NCBI RefSeq assembly: GCF_003226895.2
Contig: NZ_PNJG02000001.1
Coordinates: 806,001-870,000 of the forward strand
Reading direction: 5' to 3'
Source: Kocuria tytonis
Lineage (GTDB): Bacteria; Actinomycetota; Actinomycetes; Actinomycetales; Micrococcaceae
Length of the DNA stretch: 64,000 nt
Below, one piece after another: positions 1 through 7,449 of the stretch; within the stretch, counting starts at the first letter, position 1, and every line of letters starts with the position of its first letter. Made by a program: the position numbers and the translations under genes. The notes under the pieces are model-generated. The model saw only the letters and a list, made by a program, of their open reading frames with translations. It did no database searches and was not told where the DNA came from.

Positions 1-296
1 AGCGCGATCACGGTGCGCCGGGGATCCGCCTCGCGAGCCGCCCGGTACAGGCCCAGCACGGCCATGTTGTCCGCCTCCGTGCCCCCCGAGGTGAGGATGA
101 GCTCCACGGGCTCCGCGTTCAGCGCGGCGGCCAGGGCGTCCCGCCCCGTCTCCAGCGCCATGCGCGCGGAGCGTCCGCCCGAGTGCAGGGAGGCCGGGTT
201 GCCGCCGCGCCGCGCCTGCTCCACCCAGGCCGTGACGGCCTCGGGGAGCATGTCGGTGGTGGCGGCGTGGTCCATGTAGACACGGGGTGCGGGCAT
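1..296 (-). CDS. Cysteine desulfurase, N-terminal part (runs off the window)
   Basis: PLP-dependent enzyme that takes sulfur from cysteine to supply Fe-S cluster or thio-tRNA synthesis. Only about 98 N-terminal residues are present, because the gene continues past the left edge. The start MPAPRVYMDHAATT is the classic NifS/IscS beginning (YxDxAATT). It is followed by GNPASLHSGGRSA and LTSGGTEADNMAVLG, the segments that contact PLP in this family. The ATG at 296 is the only sensible start. It is divergent from the tRNA methyltransferase gene with about 80 bp between. In Actinobacteria this gene often sits next to mnmA, which would place it in tRNA thiolation, but the neighbour is not visible here. 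Confidence 0.85.
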   Translation of the reverse strand, partial: MPAPRVYMDHAATTDMLPEAVTAWVEQARRGGNPASLHSGGRSARMALETGRDALAAALNAEPVELILTSGGTEADNMAVLGLYRAAREADPRRTVIA

Positions 297-374
297 GGCC
301 CCCATTCTACGGACGCCCTCCCACACGGATCCGGGCCCCGGGAGCACGACGCCGCGGCACCTAGACTCGCACCC

Positions 375-839
375 ATGCTCCACTTCGTCTTCCACACCCC
401 CGAGATCCCCGGCAACACGGGCAACGCCATCCGCCTGGCCGCGTGCACGGGAGCCCACCTGCACCTCGTGGAGCCCCTGGGCTTCAACTTCGACCACGCC
501 AACCTGCGCCGGGCGGGCCTGGACTACCACGACCTCGCGGTCATGGACGTGCATCCCACGGTCGAGCACCTGTGGCAGGACCTCGGGGACGCCCGGGTGT
601 TCGCGTTCACCTCCCACTCGGACACGCACCACACGGACGTCTCCTACCGCGACGGGGACGTGCTGCTCTTCGGCAGGGAGTCCACGGGGTTGCCGGACGA
701 GGTCCTCGCGGACGGGCACGTGGATCGGCGCGTGCGGATCCCCATGCTCCCCGGGCGGCGCTCCCTCAACCTGGCGAACTCGGCGTCGATCGCGCTCTAC
801 GAGGCGTGGCGCCAGCTCGGTTTCCCGGACGGGGTCTGA
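375..839 (+). CDS. trmL: tRNA (cytidine(34)-2'-O)-methyltransferase, TrmL family
   Basis: SPOUT-class SAM-dependent methyltransferase that 2'-O-methylates the wobble base of some leucine tRNAs. The 154-residue product matches the small single-domain TrmL size. It starts with MLHFVFHTPEIPGNTGNAIR, whose PEIPxNTGNxxR is family motif 1. It then has LLFGRESTGLP (motif 2) and RIPMLPGRRSLNLANSASI (motif 3 with the trefoil knot residues). The ATG at 375 is chosen because the family begins right at this motif, although the open frame extends upstream. It is convergent with the HtrA gene, only 8 bp away. Confidence 0.9.
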   Translation: MLHFVFHTPEIPGNTGNAIRLAACTGAHLHLVEPLGFNFDHANLRRAGLDYHDLAVMDVHPTVEHLWQDLGDARVFAFTSHSDTHHTDVSYRDGDVLLFGRESTGLPDEVLADGHVDRRVRIPMLPGRRSLNLANSASIALYEAWRQLGFPDGV

Positions 840-847
840 GCGAGGGG

Positions 848-2341
848 CTACCTGCTCTTCTGGTCCGCCGCGTTGCCCACCGTCACCGTGGCCGTGCGCT
901 CGTCCCCGCCGCGCCGGTACGTGACCTTGGCCTCGGAACCGGCGGAGAGCTCGCGCACCCCGGCGGTGAGCGCGTCCGCGTCCGTGATCCGCTTGCCGTT
1001 GAACTCGGTGACCACGTCGTTGGGCTTGAGCCCCGCGTCCGCGGCGGGTGAGCCGGAGGCCACCGAGCGCACCTTGGCGCCCGAGGAGAACTGCTCCGAT
1101 GTGCTGCCGGACGGGGTGTACGCGGACACCGAGGCGCCGAGGTAGCCGTGGGTGGCCCTGCCGTCCTTGATGATCTCGTCCGCGACCCGCTTGGCGGTGT
1201 TGGAGGGGATGGAGAAGCCCACTCCGATGTTCCCGGAGGAGCTCGAGCCGCCGGAGTCGCCGGAGGAGGAGCCCCCGGCGGAGGCGATGGCCACGTTGAT
1301 CCCGATCACCTGTCCCTGCGCGTTCACCAGGGCGCCACCGGAGTTGCCCGGGTTGATGGCCGCGTCCGTCTGCAGGACATTGAGGTACACGCTGGACTTC
1401 GCGGACTGGGAACCGGACTGCCCGTTGTCCGGGAAGTTGAAGAAGAAGTCCTGCGGTCCCCCGGGGCTCTTCTGGGAGTCGTCCGGGGAGTCCTCCGCGG
1501 CGGAGGACGCCACCGCGATGGTGCGGTTGAGGGTGGAGACGATCCCGTCCGTGACGGTGCCGCTCAGACCCAGCGGGGCACCGATGGCAATGGCGGCGTC
1601 CCCGACGTTCAGCTTGCCCGAGTCACCGAACTCCGCGGGGGTCAGCCCGCTCGGGTCCACCTTGATCACGGCCAGATCGGACTCCGGGTCCGTGCCCACC
1701 ACCGTGGCCTTGCGCACGGAGCCGTCCGCGGCCTGGATCTCGAGGTTGGCGTCCGCGGTGGCGCCGTCCAGCGTGACCACGTGGGTGTTGGTGAGGATGT
1801 GGCCCTGGTCGTCCAGCACCACCCCGGAGCCGGTGCCCGACTGGTTGCCTGCGGTTGCGGAGATGGTCACCACGGAGGGGGACGCCTTCTGCGTGGCACC
1901 CGTGATCTCGTTGACCGAGTCGGTGTCGTTGACCAGCACCGGCGAACTCGTGGTCCCGGCCGCGGCGCCGTCGTGGCCGCCGCCCACGGCGCCCGTCCCC
2001 ACGGCCACGCCGGCTCCGAGCAGACCCGCGAGGGCCATCCCGGCCACCATGGCGCCCCCGGAGAACCGGCGTCTCGCGGGCGTCGCGGTGCCGCTCCCGG
2101 CGGGGTACGCGCCCGGCCCGCGGGCGCCGTCGTACGCCTCGTGGCCCTGACCGCCGTAGCCCCGGGGATCGCCGTATCCGTCGTGCTGTTGCGCCGTGGG
2201 CGGAACGGACGAGGTGTCCCGGGCGTGCCACGGCGAACCGGGAGCGGGTCCGGTTCCGTGCTCACCCGAGCCGTACTGGCCGTACCTCGGGACGGGGTGC
2301 TGAGGGTCGCCCCCGGTGCGAGGATCCTGGGAATCGGCCAT
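848..2341 (-). CDS. HtrA/DegP-type serine protease with PDZ domain, membrane anchored
   Basis: Envelope quality-control protease of 497 residues. Residues 1-95 are a Gly/Pro/Gln-rich cytoplasmic tail, 97-119 one membrane helix, about 150-370 the trypsin-like domain, and about 390-490 a PDZ domain. The catalytic triad is readable: His187 in TNTHVV, Asp222 in ESDLAVIKV, and Ser334 in NPGNSGGALVN. A Ser/Gly-rich loop (GGSSSGDSGGSSSSGN) is inserted in the protease domain. The architecture matches actinobacterial HtrA/PepD proteins, which face the outside of the membrane and are usually induced by envelope stress. It is divergent from the TPM-domain gene across 260 bp. Confidence 0.93.
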   Translation of the reverse strand: MADSQDPRTGGDPQHPVPRYGQYGSGEHGTGPAPGSPWHARDTSSVPPTAQQHDGYGDPRGYGGQGHEAYDGARGPGAYPAGSGTATPARRRFSGGAMVAGMALAGLLGAGVAVGTGAVGGGHDGAAAGTTSSPVLVNDTDSVNEITGATQKASPSVVTISATAGNQSGTGSGVVLDDQGHILTNTHVVTLDGATADANLEIQAADGSVRKATVVGTDPESDLAVIKVDPSGLTPAEFGDSGKLNVGDAAIAIGAPLGLSGTVTDGIVSTLNRTIAVASSAAEDSPDDSQKSPGGPQDFFFNFPDNGQSGSQSAKSSVYLNVLQTDAAINPGNSGGALVNAQGQVIGINVAIASAGGSSSGDSGGSSSSGNIGVGFSIPSNTAKRVADEIIKDGRATHGYLGASVSAYTPSGSTSEQFSSGAKVRSVASGSPAADAGLKPNDVVTEFNGKRITDADALTAGVRELSAGSEAKVTYRRGGDERTATVTVGNAADQKSR

Positions 2342-2494
2342 GTTCTCTCCTTGTCAACCGCTGGTACCGGCGCTGCCCGCCGATGTGCTCCGGGTGGCAA
2401 GTATGCGCCCCGCGGCTGGAACGGGGCTGAGAGAACTGGCGGCTTTCAGCATGTTTCCTGGATGGTTCCGGGGTGGTCCCTGGTCCCTGATCCC

Positions 2495-2523
2495 GTGACC
2501 GCGTGCGGGTGTCAGCGTATTCT
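2495..2523 (+). promoter_or_regulatory. Candidate sigma-70-type promoter for the TPM/PspA gene cluster
   Basis: GTGACC (2495-2500), a 17-base spacer and TATTCT (2518-2523) resemble the -35 and -10 elements and point at the gene starting at 2602. This is read by eye. The -35 match is only 4 of 6, so confidence is modest. The rest of the 2342-2601 intergenic gap shows no other gene. Confidence 0.35.
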
Positions 2524-2601
2524 GAGGAGCGGACGGCGGCCCACCACGGCACGGCCGGGTGCCGCGCGTCCACCCGGCTCACATCGATTGGAACGAGGGT
2601 C

Positions 2602-4626
2602 ATGACTTCACGCACCGCCCGGCGCCGCCTGCTCTGCGCCACCGTCCTGTCCGGCGCGTGCCTGCTCGCCGGACCGGCCGCCATGGCGCAGCCCCCGTCC
2701 CAGGTGGATCCCGGGGTGCGGGTGGTGGACTCCGCGCACGTGCTGGGCGACACCTCGGGGCTGCAGACCAAGATCGACGACGTCGCCGAGAAGCACAACA
2801 TCACCCTGTATGTGGTCTACGTGGACCGTTTCACGGATCCCGGCAATCCGGGCGAGTGGGTGCAGGAGTTCGCGAGGACCAACGGCCTGGGCTCGAACGA
2901 CGCCGTCCTGGCGGTGGCCACGTCCAGCCAGCAGGTGCGGTTCACGGCAAGCCCCAAGGGCCCGCTCTCCCGCGCCGACCAGCAGAAGATCTACGACGAC
3001 CACATCGCCCCCGCCCTGCGTCAGAAGGACTGGGGCGCCACGGCGCAGGGAGCCGTGGACGGCATCAACGACGAACTCAGCGGCGGCCTGGGCGGCGCCG
3101 GCGGCGCGGTCACCGGCGTCGTGCTCGTGGGCGGTCTCGCCGCGGTGGGCGTGGGTGGGGCGGCCGTGCTGCGCAAGCGGCGGCGTCGTGGGCAGGATTC
3201 GCAGGCGCAGGGCGAGCCGCGCGGCGAGCGTGCTCCCGAGCGTCCGCTGGTGCCGCTGCCCGAGCTGCACAAGCGTGCCGGTTCAGCACTCGTGGAGGCG
3301 GACAACGCCATCCAGCACTCCGAGCAGGAGCTCGCGTTCGCGCAGCTGCAGTACGGCAGCGACCAGACCCGGCCCTTCGAGGAGGCGCTCGCGCGGGCCA
3401 AGGAGCACATGCGCGCCTCGTTCGAGCTGCAGCAGAAGCTCGAGGACGACATCCCGGACTCGGAGGCGGACCAGCGGGCGTGGCTCGGCGAGATCATCGA
3501 GCGCACCCGGCAGGCCCGCACCCCCCTCGCCGAGCAGGAGAAGAGCTTCTCCCAGCTGCGGCAGCTGGAGGGCCGCGCCCCGGAGGCCCTCGACGCCGTG
3601 CGACGCGCCGTCGCGGACACCCGGCCGAGGCTGCAGGACGCCGAGTCGCTGCTGGTCTCGCTGCACTCCCAGTACGACGACGCCGCTCTCGCCCCCGTGC
3701 GCGACAACGGCCAGCAGGCGCGGGAACGGCTCGAGTTCGCGGACTCCGCGACCGCCCGGGCCGAGCAGGAGCTGGCGGCGGGGCGCACGTCCGAGGCGGT
3801 GCTCAACATCCGCGCCGCCGAGGAGGCCCAGGGCCAGGCGCAGGGGTTGATCGCCAGCGTGGAGAATGCCCGCCGCGAACTGGCCCGTGCGGAGGAGTCC
3901 CTCAAGGACGCCGTCAGCATCGCCCAGCGGGACGTGGCCGAGGCCGAGGGGCTCGTGCGCCAGGGCACGCGCCCGGAGCTCGCGGGTGCCGCCTCCGGCG
4001 TGCGCTCCGTCCTGCACACGGTCACGCAGCAGATGGCCTCGGGGCACTACGACCCCATTGGATCCACCCGTCGGCTCGCCCAGGCCAAGGCCGAGCTGGA
4101 CAAGGGCCTGCAGGACGTCCGCAACGCGAACGACCGCGCCCGCTCCGCCCGGGAGACCCTCTCCCACGCCCTCGTGAGCGCGCAGGCCAGCCTGACGACC
4201 GCCTCGGACTACGTGTGGGCCCGGCGCGGCGGCGTGGGGGCCCAGGCCCGCACGGAGCTCGCGGAGGCCGAGCGCCACCTGGAGCTCGCCGGGCAGCTGC
4301 AGAACTCCGATCCCGAGCGTGCGCTGAACGAGGCCAACCAGTCCATCCGGCTCGCGGACGCCGCGCAGCGCTCGGCGCAGAACGACGTGGACCAGTTCTA
4401 CAGCTCCCCCATGGGATACGGGGGCATGGGCTACGGCCCGTCGCGCAGCAACGGACTCGGCGGTGCCATGCTGGGCGGGATCCTGCTGGGCGGGATCCTC
4501 AACGGCGGTGGCGGCTTCGGCGGGGGCCACTACGGTGGTGGCGACTTCGGTGGCGGGTTTGGCGGCGGTGACTTCGGCGGAGGCGACTTCGGCGGATTCG
4601 ACGACGGCGTGGGCGGCAACTTCTGA
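2602..4626 (+). CDS. TPM-domain protein with signal peptide, membrane helix, coiled coils and Gly-rich tail
   Basis: Predicted exported protein of 674 residues. The start at 2602 gives a good signal peptide (MTSRTARRRLLCATVLSGAC ... AMAQ) and follows GAGGG. The open frame itself starts 99 bases earlier. Residues about 35-170 are a TPM (TLP18.3/Psb32/MOLO-1) domain, including VDSAHVLGD. A membrane segment (VTGVVLVGGLAAVGVGGAAV) follows, then Arg/Lys residues, about 400 residues of Ala/Glu-rich coiled coil, and a tail of GGGxFGG repeats. The next gene encodes a PspA/IM30 protein, also coiled coil, so a joint role in membrane maintenance is likely but inferred. TPM domains have been linked to phosphatase activity and to membrane protein turnover. 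Which applies here is unknown. Confidence 0.8.
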   Translation: MTSRTARRRLLCATVLSGACLLAGPAAMAQPPSQVDPGVRVVDSAHVLGDTSGLQTKIDDVAEKHNITLYVVYVDRFTDPGNPGEWVQEFARTNGLGSNDAVLAVATSSQQVRFTASPKGPLSRADQQKIYDDHIAPALRQKDWGATAQGAVDGINDELSGGLGGAGGAVTGVVLVGGLAAVGVGGAAVLRKRRRRGQDSQAQGEPRGERAPERPLVPLPELHKRAGSALVEADNAIQHSEQELAFAQLQYGSDQTRPFEEALARAKEHMRASFELQQKLEDDIPDSEADQRAWLGEIIERTRQARTPLAEQEKSFSQLRQLEGRAPEALDAVRRAVADTRPRLQDAESLLVSLHSQYDDAALAPVRDNGQQARERLEFADSATARAEQELAAGRTSEAVLNIRAAEEAQGQAQGLIASVENARRELARAEESLKDAVSIAQRDVAEAEGLVRQGTRPELAGAASGVRSVLHTVTQQMASGHYDPIGSTRRLAQAKAELDKGLQDVRNANDRARSARETLSHALVSAQASLTTASDYVWARRGGVGAQARTELAEAERHLELAGQLQNSDPERALNEANQSIRLADAAQRSAQNDVDQFYSSPMGYGGMGYGPSRSNGLGGAMLGGILLGGILNGGGGFGGGHYGGGDFGGGFGGGDFGGGDFGGFDDGVGGNF

Positions 4627-4697
4627 CCCACCCGGGCACCGCGTCCACGCACACGACAGTTTTCAGTTCCACCCATGCACGAGAACAGGAGATCACC

Positions 4698-5453
4698 ATG
4701 GCAAAGCAGTCCATCTTCGGTCGGATCGCCCAGCTGGCGAAGGCCAACATCAACGCGATGATCGACTCCGCGGAGGACCCCCAGCGGATGCTGGACCAGA
4801 TGGTCCGCGACTACACGGAGAACATCCGCGAGGCCGAGTCGGCAGTGGCCCAGACCATCGGCAACCTGCGGCTGCTGGAGAAGGACCACGCGGAGGACCT
4901 CCAGGAAGCCGGGCAGTGGGGCAACAAGGCACTGGCCGCGTCCAACAAGGCGGACGAGTTCCGCGCCGCGGGCAAGGAGGGCGAGGCCGAGAAGTTCGAC
5001 AACCTCGCCAAGGTGGCCCTGCAGCGCCAGATCCAGTCCGAGAACGAGGCGCGCGGCGCCGAGCCCCAGATCGCGTCCCAGACAGAGACGGTGGAGAAGC
5101 TCAAACAGGGGCTCAACAGCATGCGCGGCAAGCTGCAGGAGCTCTCCACCAAGCGTGACGAGCTCGCCGCCCGCCAGAAGACCGTGCAGGCGCAGTCTCA
5201 GGTGCAGGACGCATTGAAGTCCTTCGACGTCCTGGACCCCACGAGCGAGGTCTCCCGCTTCGAGGACAAGATCCGCCGCGAGGAGGCCCGAGTGGCGGGT
5301 CAGCAGGAACTCGCGGACTCCTCACTGGACCGGCAGTTCGAGGCGCTCGAGTCCATGGGCCAGCAGACCGAGATCGAGGCCCGGCTCGCCGCCCTGAAGA
5401 ATGGCGGCTCCACCAAGAACGGGGAGAACATCGTCTCCGCCGAGGAAGTCTGA
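4698..5453 (+). CDS. PspA/IM30 (phage shock protein A) family protein
   Basis: Peripheral membrane protein of 251 residues, helical almost throughout, of the PspA/IM30 (bacterial ESCRT-III-like) family that protects damaged membranes. It opens MAKQSIFGRIAQLAKANINA with the N-terminal amphipathic helix. EDPQRMLDQMVRDY, the family signature after helix 1, follows, then long coiled coil. AGGAG lies 8 bases before the ATG. It sits 71 bp after the TPM-domain gene and 3 bp before the HerA-like ATPase gene, so the three are probably co-transcribed. Confidence 0.92.
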   Translation: MAKQSIFGRIAQLAKANINAMIDSAEDPQRMLDQMVRDYTENIREAESAVAQTIGNLRLLEKDHAEDLQEAGQWGNKALAASNKADEFRAAGKEGEAEKFDNLAKVALQRQIQSENEARGAEPQIASQTETVEKLKQGLNSMRGKLQELSTKRDELAARQKTVQAQSQVQDALKSFDVLDPTSEVSRFEDKIRREEARVAGQQELADSSLDRQFEALESMGQQTEIEARLAALKNGGSTKNGENIVSAEEV

Positions 5454-5456
5454 GAC

Positions 5457-7088
5457 ATGGCGGAGCAGCGCACCGGCGCGCAGCAGCAGCTCGAGGCCGT
5501 CCGCTCGGGCTACGCCACGGACGTTCCCTGCCTGGAGCTCGGGGCCGCGCTGGACGAGGCAGGCTCCCATGCGGATGCACCCGTCCGCGTGCCGCTGGCC
5601 ACGCTCAACCGCCACGGCCTGGTGGCCGGCGCCACGGGCACGGGCAAGACCAAGACCCTCCAGGCCCTCGCGGAGCAGCTGAGCGCCCAGGGCGTCCCCG
5701 TGTTCCTCACGGACGTCAAGGGCGATCTCAGCGGGATCTCCCAGCCCGGTGAGGACAACCCCAAGGTGGCGGAGCGGGCGCGGTCCGTGGGCCAGCAGTG
5801 GGCCCCCACCGCGAGCCCCACGGAGTTCTACAGCCTGGGCGGGCAGGGCAAGGGGGTGCCCCTCCGTGCCACGGTCACGTCCTTCGGGCCCACGCTGCTC
5901 GCCAAGGTGCTGGGGCTCAACGCCACCCAGGAGTCCTCCCTGGGGCTCGTGTTCCACTACGCGGACTCCCACGGTCTCGCGCTGCTGGACCTCAAGGACC
6001 TGCGGGAAGTGGTGCTGCACCTGACCTCCCCGGAGGGCAAGGAGGAGCTGGCGAGCATCGGCGGGCTGTCCAAGCAGACCGCGGGCGTGATCCTGCGGGA
6101 GCTGACCACGTTCGCGAACGAGGGTGCCGAGGTGTTCTTCGGCGAACCCGAGTTCGACACCCAGGACCTGCTGCGCACCACCGAGGACGGCCGCGGCATG
6201 GTCTCCTGCCTGGAGCTTGCGGCGGTGCAGCAGCAGCCGCGGCTGTTCTCCACGTTCCTGATGTGGCTGCTCGCGGACCTGTTCCAGGACCTGCCCGAGG
6301 TGGGGGACGCCGAGAAGCCCCGCCTGGTGTTCTTCTTCGACGAGGCGCACCTGCTGTTCGAGGGCGCCTCCAAGGAGTTCCTGGACTCCATCGAGCAGAC
6401 CGTCCGGCTGATCCGCTCGAAGGGCGTGGGGATCTTCTTCGTCACCCAGTCCCCCAAGGACATCCCCTCGGACGTCCTGGCGCAGCTGGGCAACCGTGTG
6501 CAGCACGCGCTGCGCGCCTTCACCCCGGACGACGCCAAGGCCCTGAAGTCCGCGGTGCGCACGTACCCGAAGAGCGGCTACGACCTCGAGCAGCTGCTCA
6601 CGCAGCTGGCCACCGGCGAGGCCGTGGTCACGGTGCTGTCGGAGACCGGGGCGCCCACCCCGGTGGCCTGGACCCGGATGCGGGCGCCGCAGTCGCTCAT
6701 GAAGCCGGCCCCGGAGGACGCTGTGGACGCCGCCGTGTCCGCCTCCCCGCTGCTGGCCGACTACGGCGAGGCCGTGGACCGCGAGTCCGCCTACGAGCTG
6801 CTGCACGGTCGACTGGAACGGGCCGAGGGCGCGGAGACGTCCGCACCGGAGGACGGCCGTTCGCGCGAGCACGAGGGCGCCGGGGCCGGCGGGGCGGACC
6901 GCCGCGACCGGCGCGATCCGCACGACGACGACCGGCGGGACTCCCCGCGTGACGACGACCAGGGCGGGTTCCTGGGTTCGGTGATGGAGAACCCCGCAGT
7001 GCGCTCGATGATGCGCTCGGCGGGTTCCGCACTGGGACGCGAGATCACCCGCTCCATCTTCGGCACCTCCCGGCGCCGTCGCCGCTGA
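5457..7088 (+). CDS. HerA-like ATPase/helicase, DUF853 family
   Basis: Cytoplasmic P-loop ATPase of 543 residues in the DUF853 (YjgR) branch of the HerA/FtsK group. Walker A is GATGTGKTKT (about residue 59) and Walker B is LVFFFDEAHLLF (about residue 287). FVTQSPKDIPSDVL follows as the sensor region. The last 120 residues are Glu/Asp/Arg-rich and probably disordered, with an ending (FGTSRRRRR) typical of the family. The ATG lies 3 bp after the PspA stop, indicating one operon. Substrate is unknown. HerA relatives act on DNA, but no nuclease partner is nearby. Confidence 0.87.
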   Translation: MAEQRTGAQQQLEAVRSGYATDVPCLELGAALDEAGSHADAPVRVPLATLNRHGLVAGATGTGKTKTLQALAEQLSAQGVPVFLTDVKGDLSGISQPGEDNPKVAERARSVGQQWAPTASPTEFYSLGGQGKGVPLRATVTSFGPTLLAKVLGLNATQESSLGLVFHYADSHGLALLDLKDLREVVLHLTSPEGKEELASIGGLSKQTAGVILRELTTFANEGAEVFFGEPEFDTQDLLRTTEDGRGMVSCLELAAVQQQPRLFSTFLMWLLADLFQDLPEVGDAEKPRLVFFFDEAHLLFEGASKEFLDSIEQTVRLIRSKGVGIFFVTQSPKDIPSDVLAQLGNRVQHALRAFTPDDAKALKSAVRTYPKSGYDLEQLLTQLATGEAVVTVLSETGAPTPVAWTRMRAPQSLMKPAPEDAVDAAVSASPLLADYGEAVDRESAYELLHGRLERAEGAETSAPEDGRSREHEGAGAGGADRRDRRDPHDDDRRDSPRDDDQGGFLGSVMENPAVRSMMRSAGSALGREITRSIFGTSRRRRR

Positions 7089-7106
7089 CCCCGCACTACC
7101 CCGCAC

Positions 7107-7146
7107 ACGACGCCGCCGGCGCCCTCCCCGGGCCCGGCGGCGTCGT
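7107..7146 (+). terminator. Hairpin terminator after the HerA-like gene
   Basis: A 13-bp perfect G+C-rich stem (7107-7119 with 7134-7146) starts 18 bases after the stop codon at 7088. No long U tract follows, as is common in high-G+C Actinobacteria. Confidence 0.6.
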
Positions 7147-7200
7147 CGCGTGAGGGCGGCGCCTTGGCACGGGCAGGTGCCTACGCGCGTCCGGACATGC

Positions 7201-7233
7201 AAGAAGCCCGGTTCCTGGGGAACCGGGCTTCTT
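7201..7233 (-). terminator. Terminator of the initiator tRNA gene
   Basis: A perfect 15-bp inverted repeat (7201-7215 with 7219-7233, 3-base loop) begins two bases after the tRNA CCA end when read on the minus strand. It ends in CTTCTT, so it could work as an intrinsic terminator. Confidence 0.7.
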
Positions 7234-7235
7234 CG

Positions 7236-7312
7236 TGGTTGCGGGGGCAAGATTTGAACTTGCGACCTCTGGGTTATGAGCCCAGCGAGCTACCGAACTG
7301 CTCCACCCCGCG
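7236..7312 (-). tRNA. Initiator tRNA-fMet (CAT anticodon)
   Basis: On the minus strand the sequence folds as a 77-base tRNA with anticodon CAT in the loop CTCATAA. Two initiator hallmarks are visible: an unpaired C1 x A72 at the acceptor end (CGCGGGG against CCCCGCA) and three G-C pairs next to the anticodon loop (CTGGG/CCCAG). The T arm is GCAAG TTCAAAT CTTGC. The 3' CCA is encoded (7236-7238), which is usual in many Actinobacteria. It is therefore the translation-start tRNA and not elongator Met or Ile-CAU. Confidence 0.97.
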
Positions 7313-7449
7313 GCGACATCGACAACTATACGAGGCTTCCGGGGACCGTGCAAATCGGGGCTCGTGCCGCCCGCCGGAATGCGAGGAGGGGCGGCCGTCG
7401 GGACATCCCGAGGACCGCCCCTGCGGCTGCGGCGCACTGCCCAGGGCCG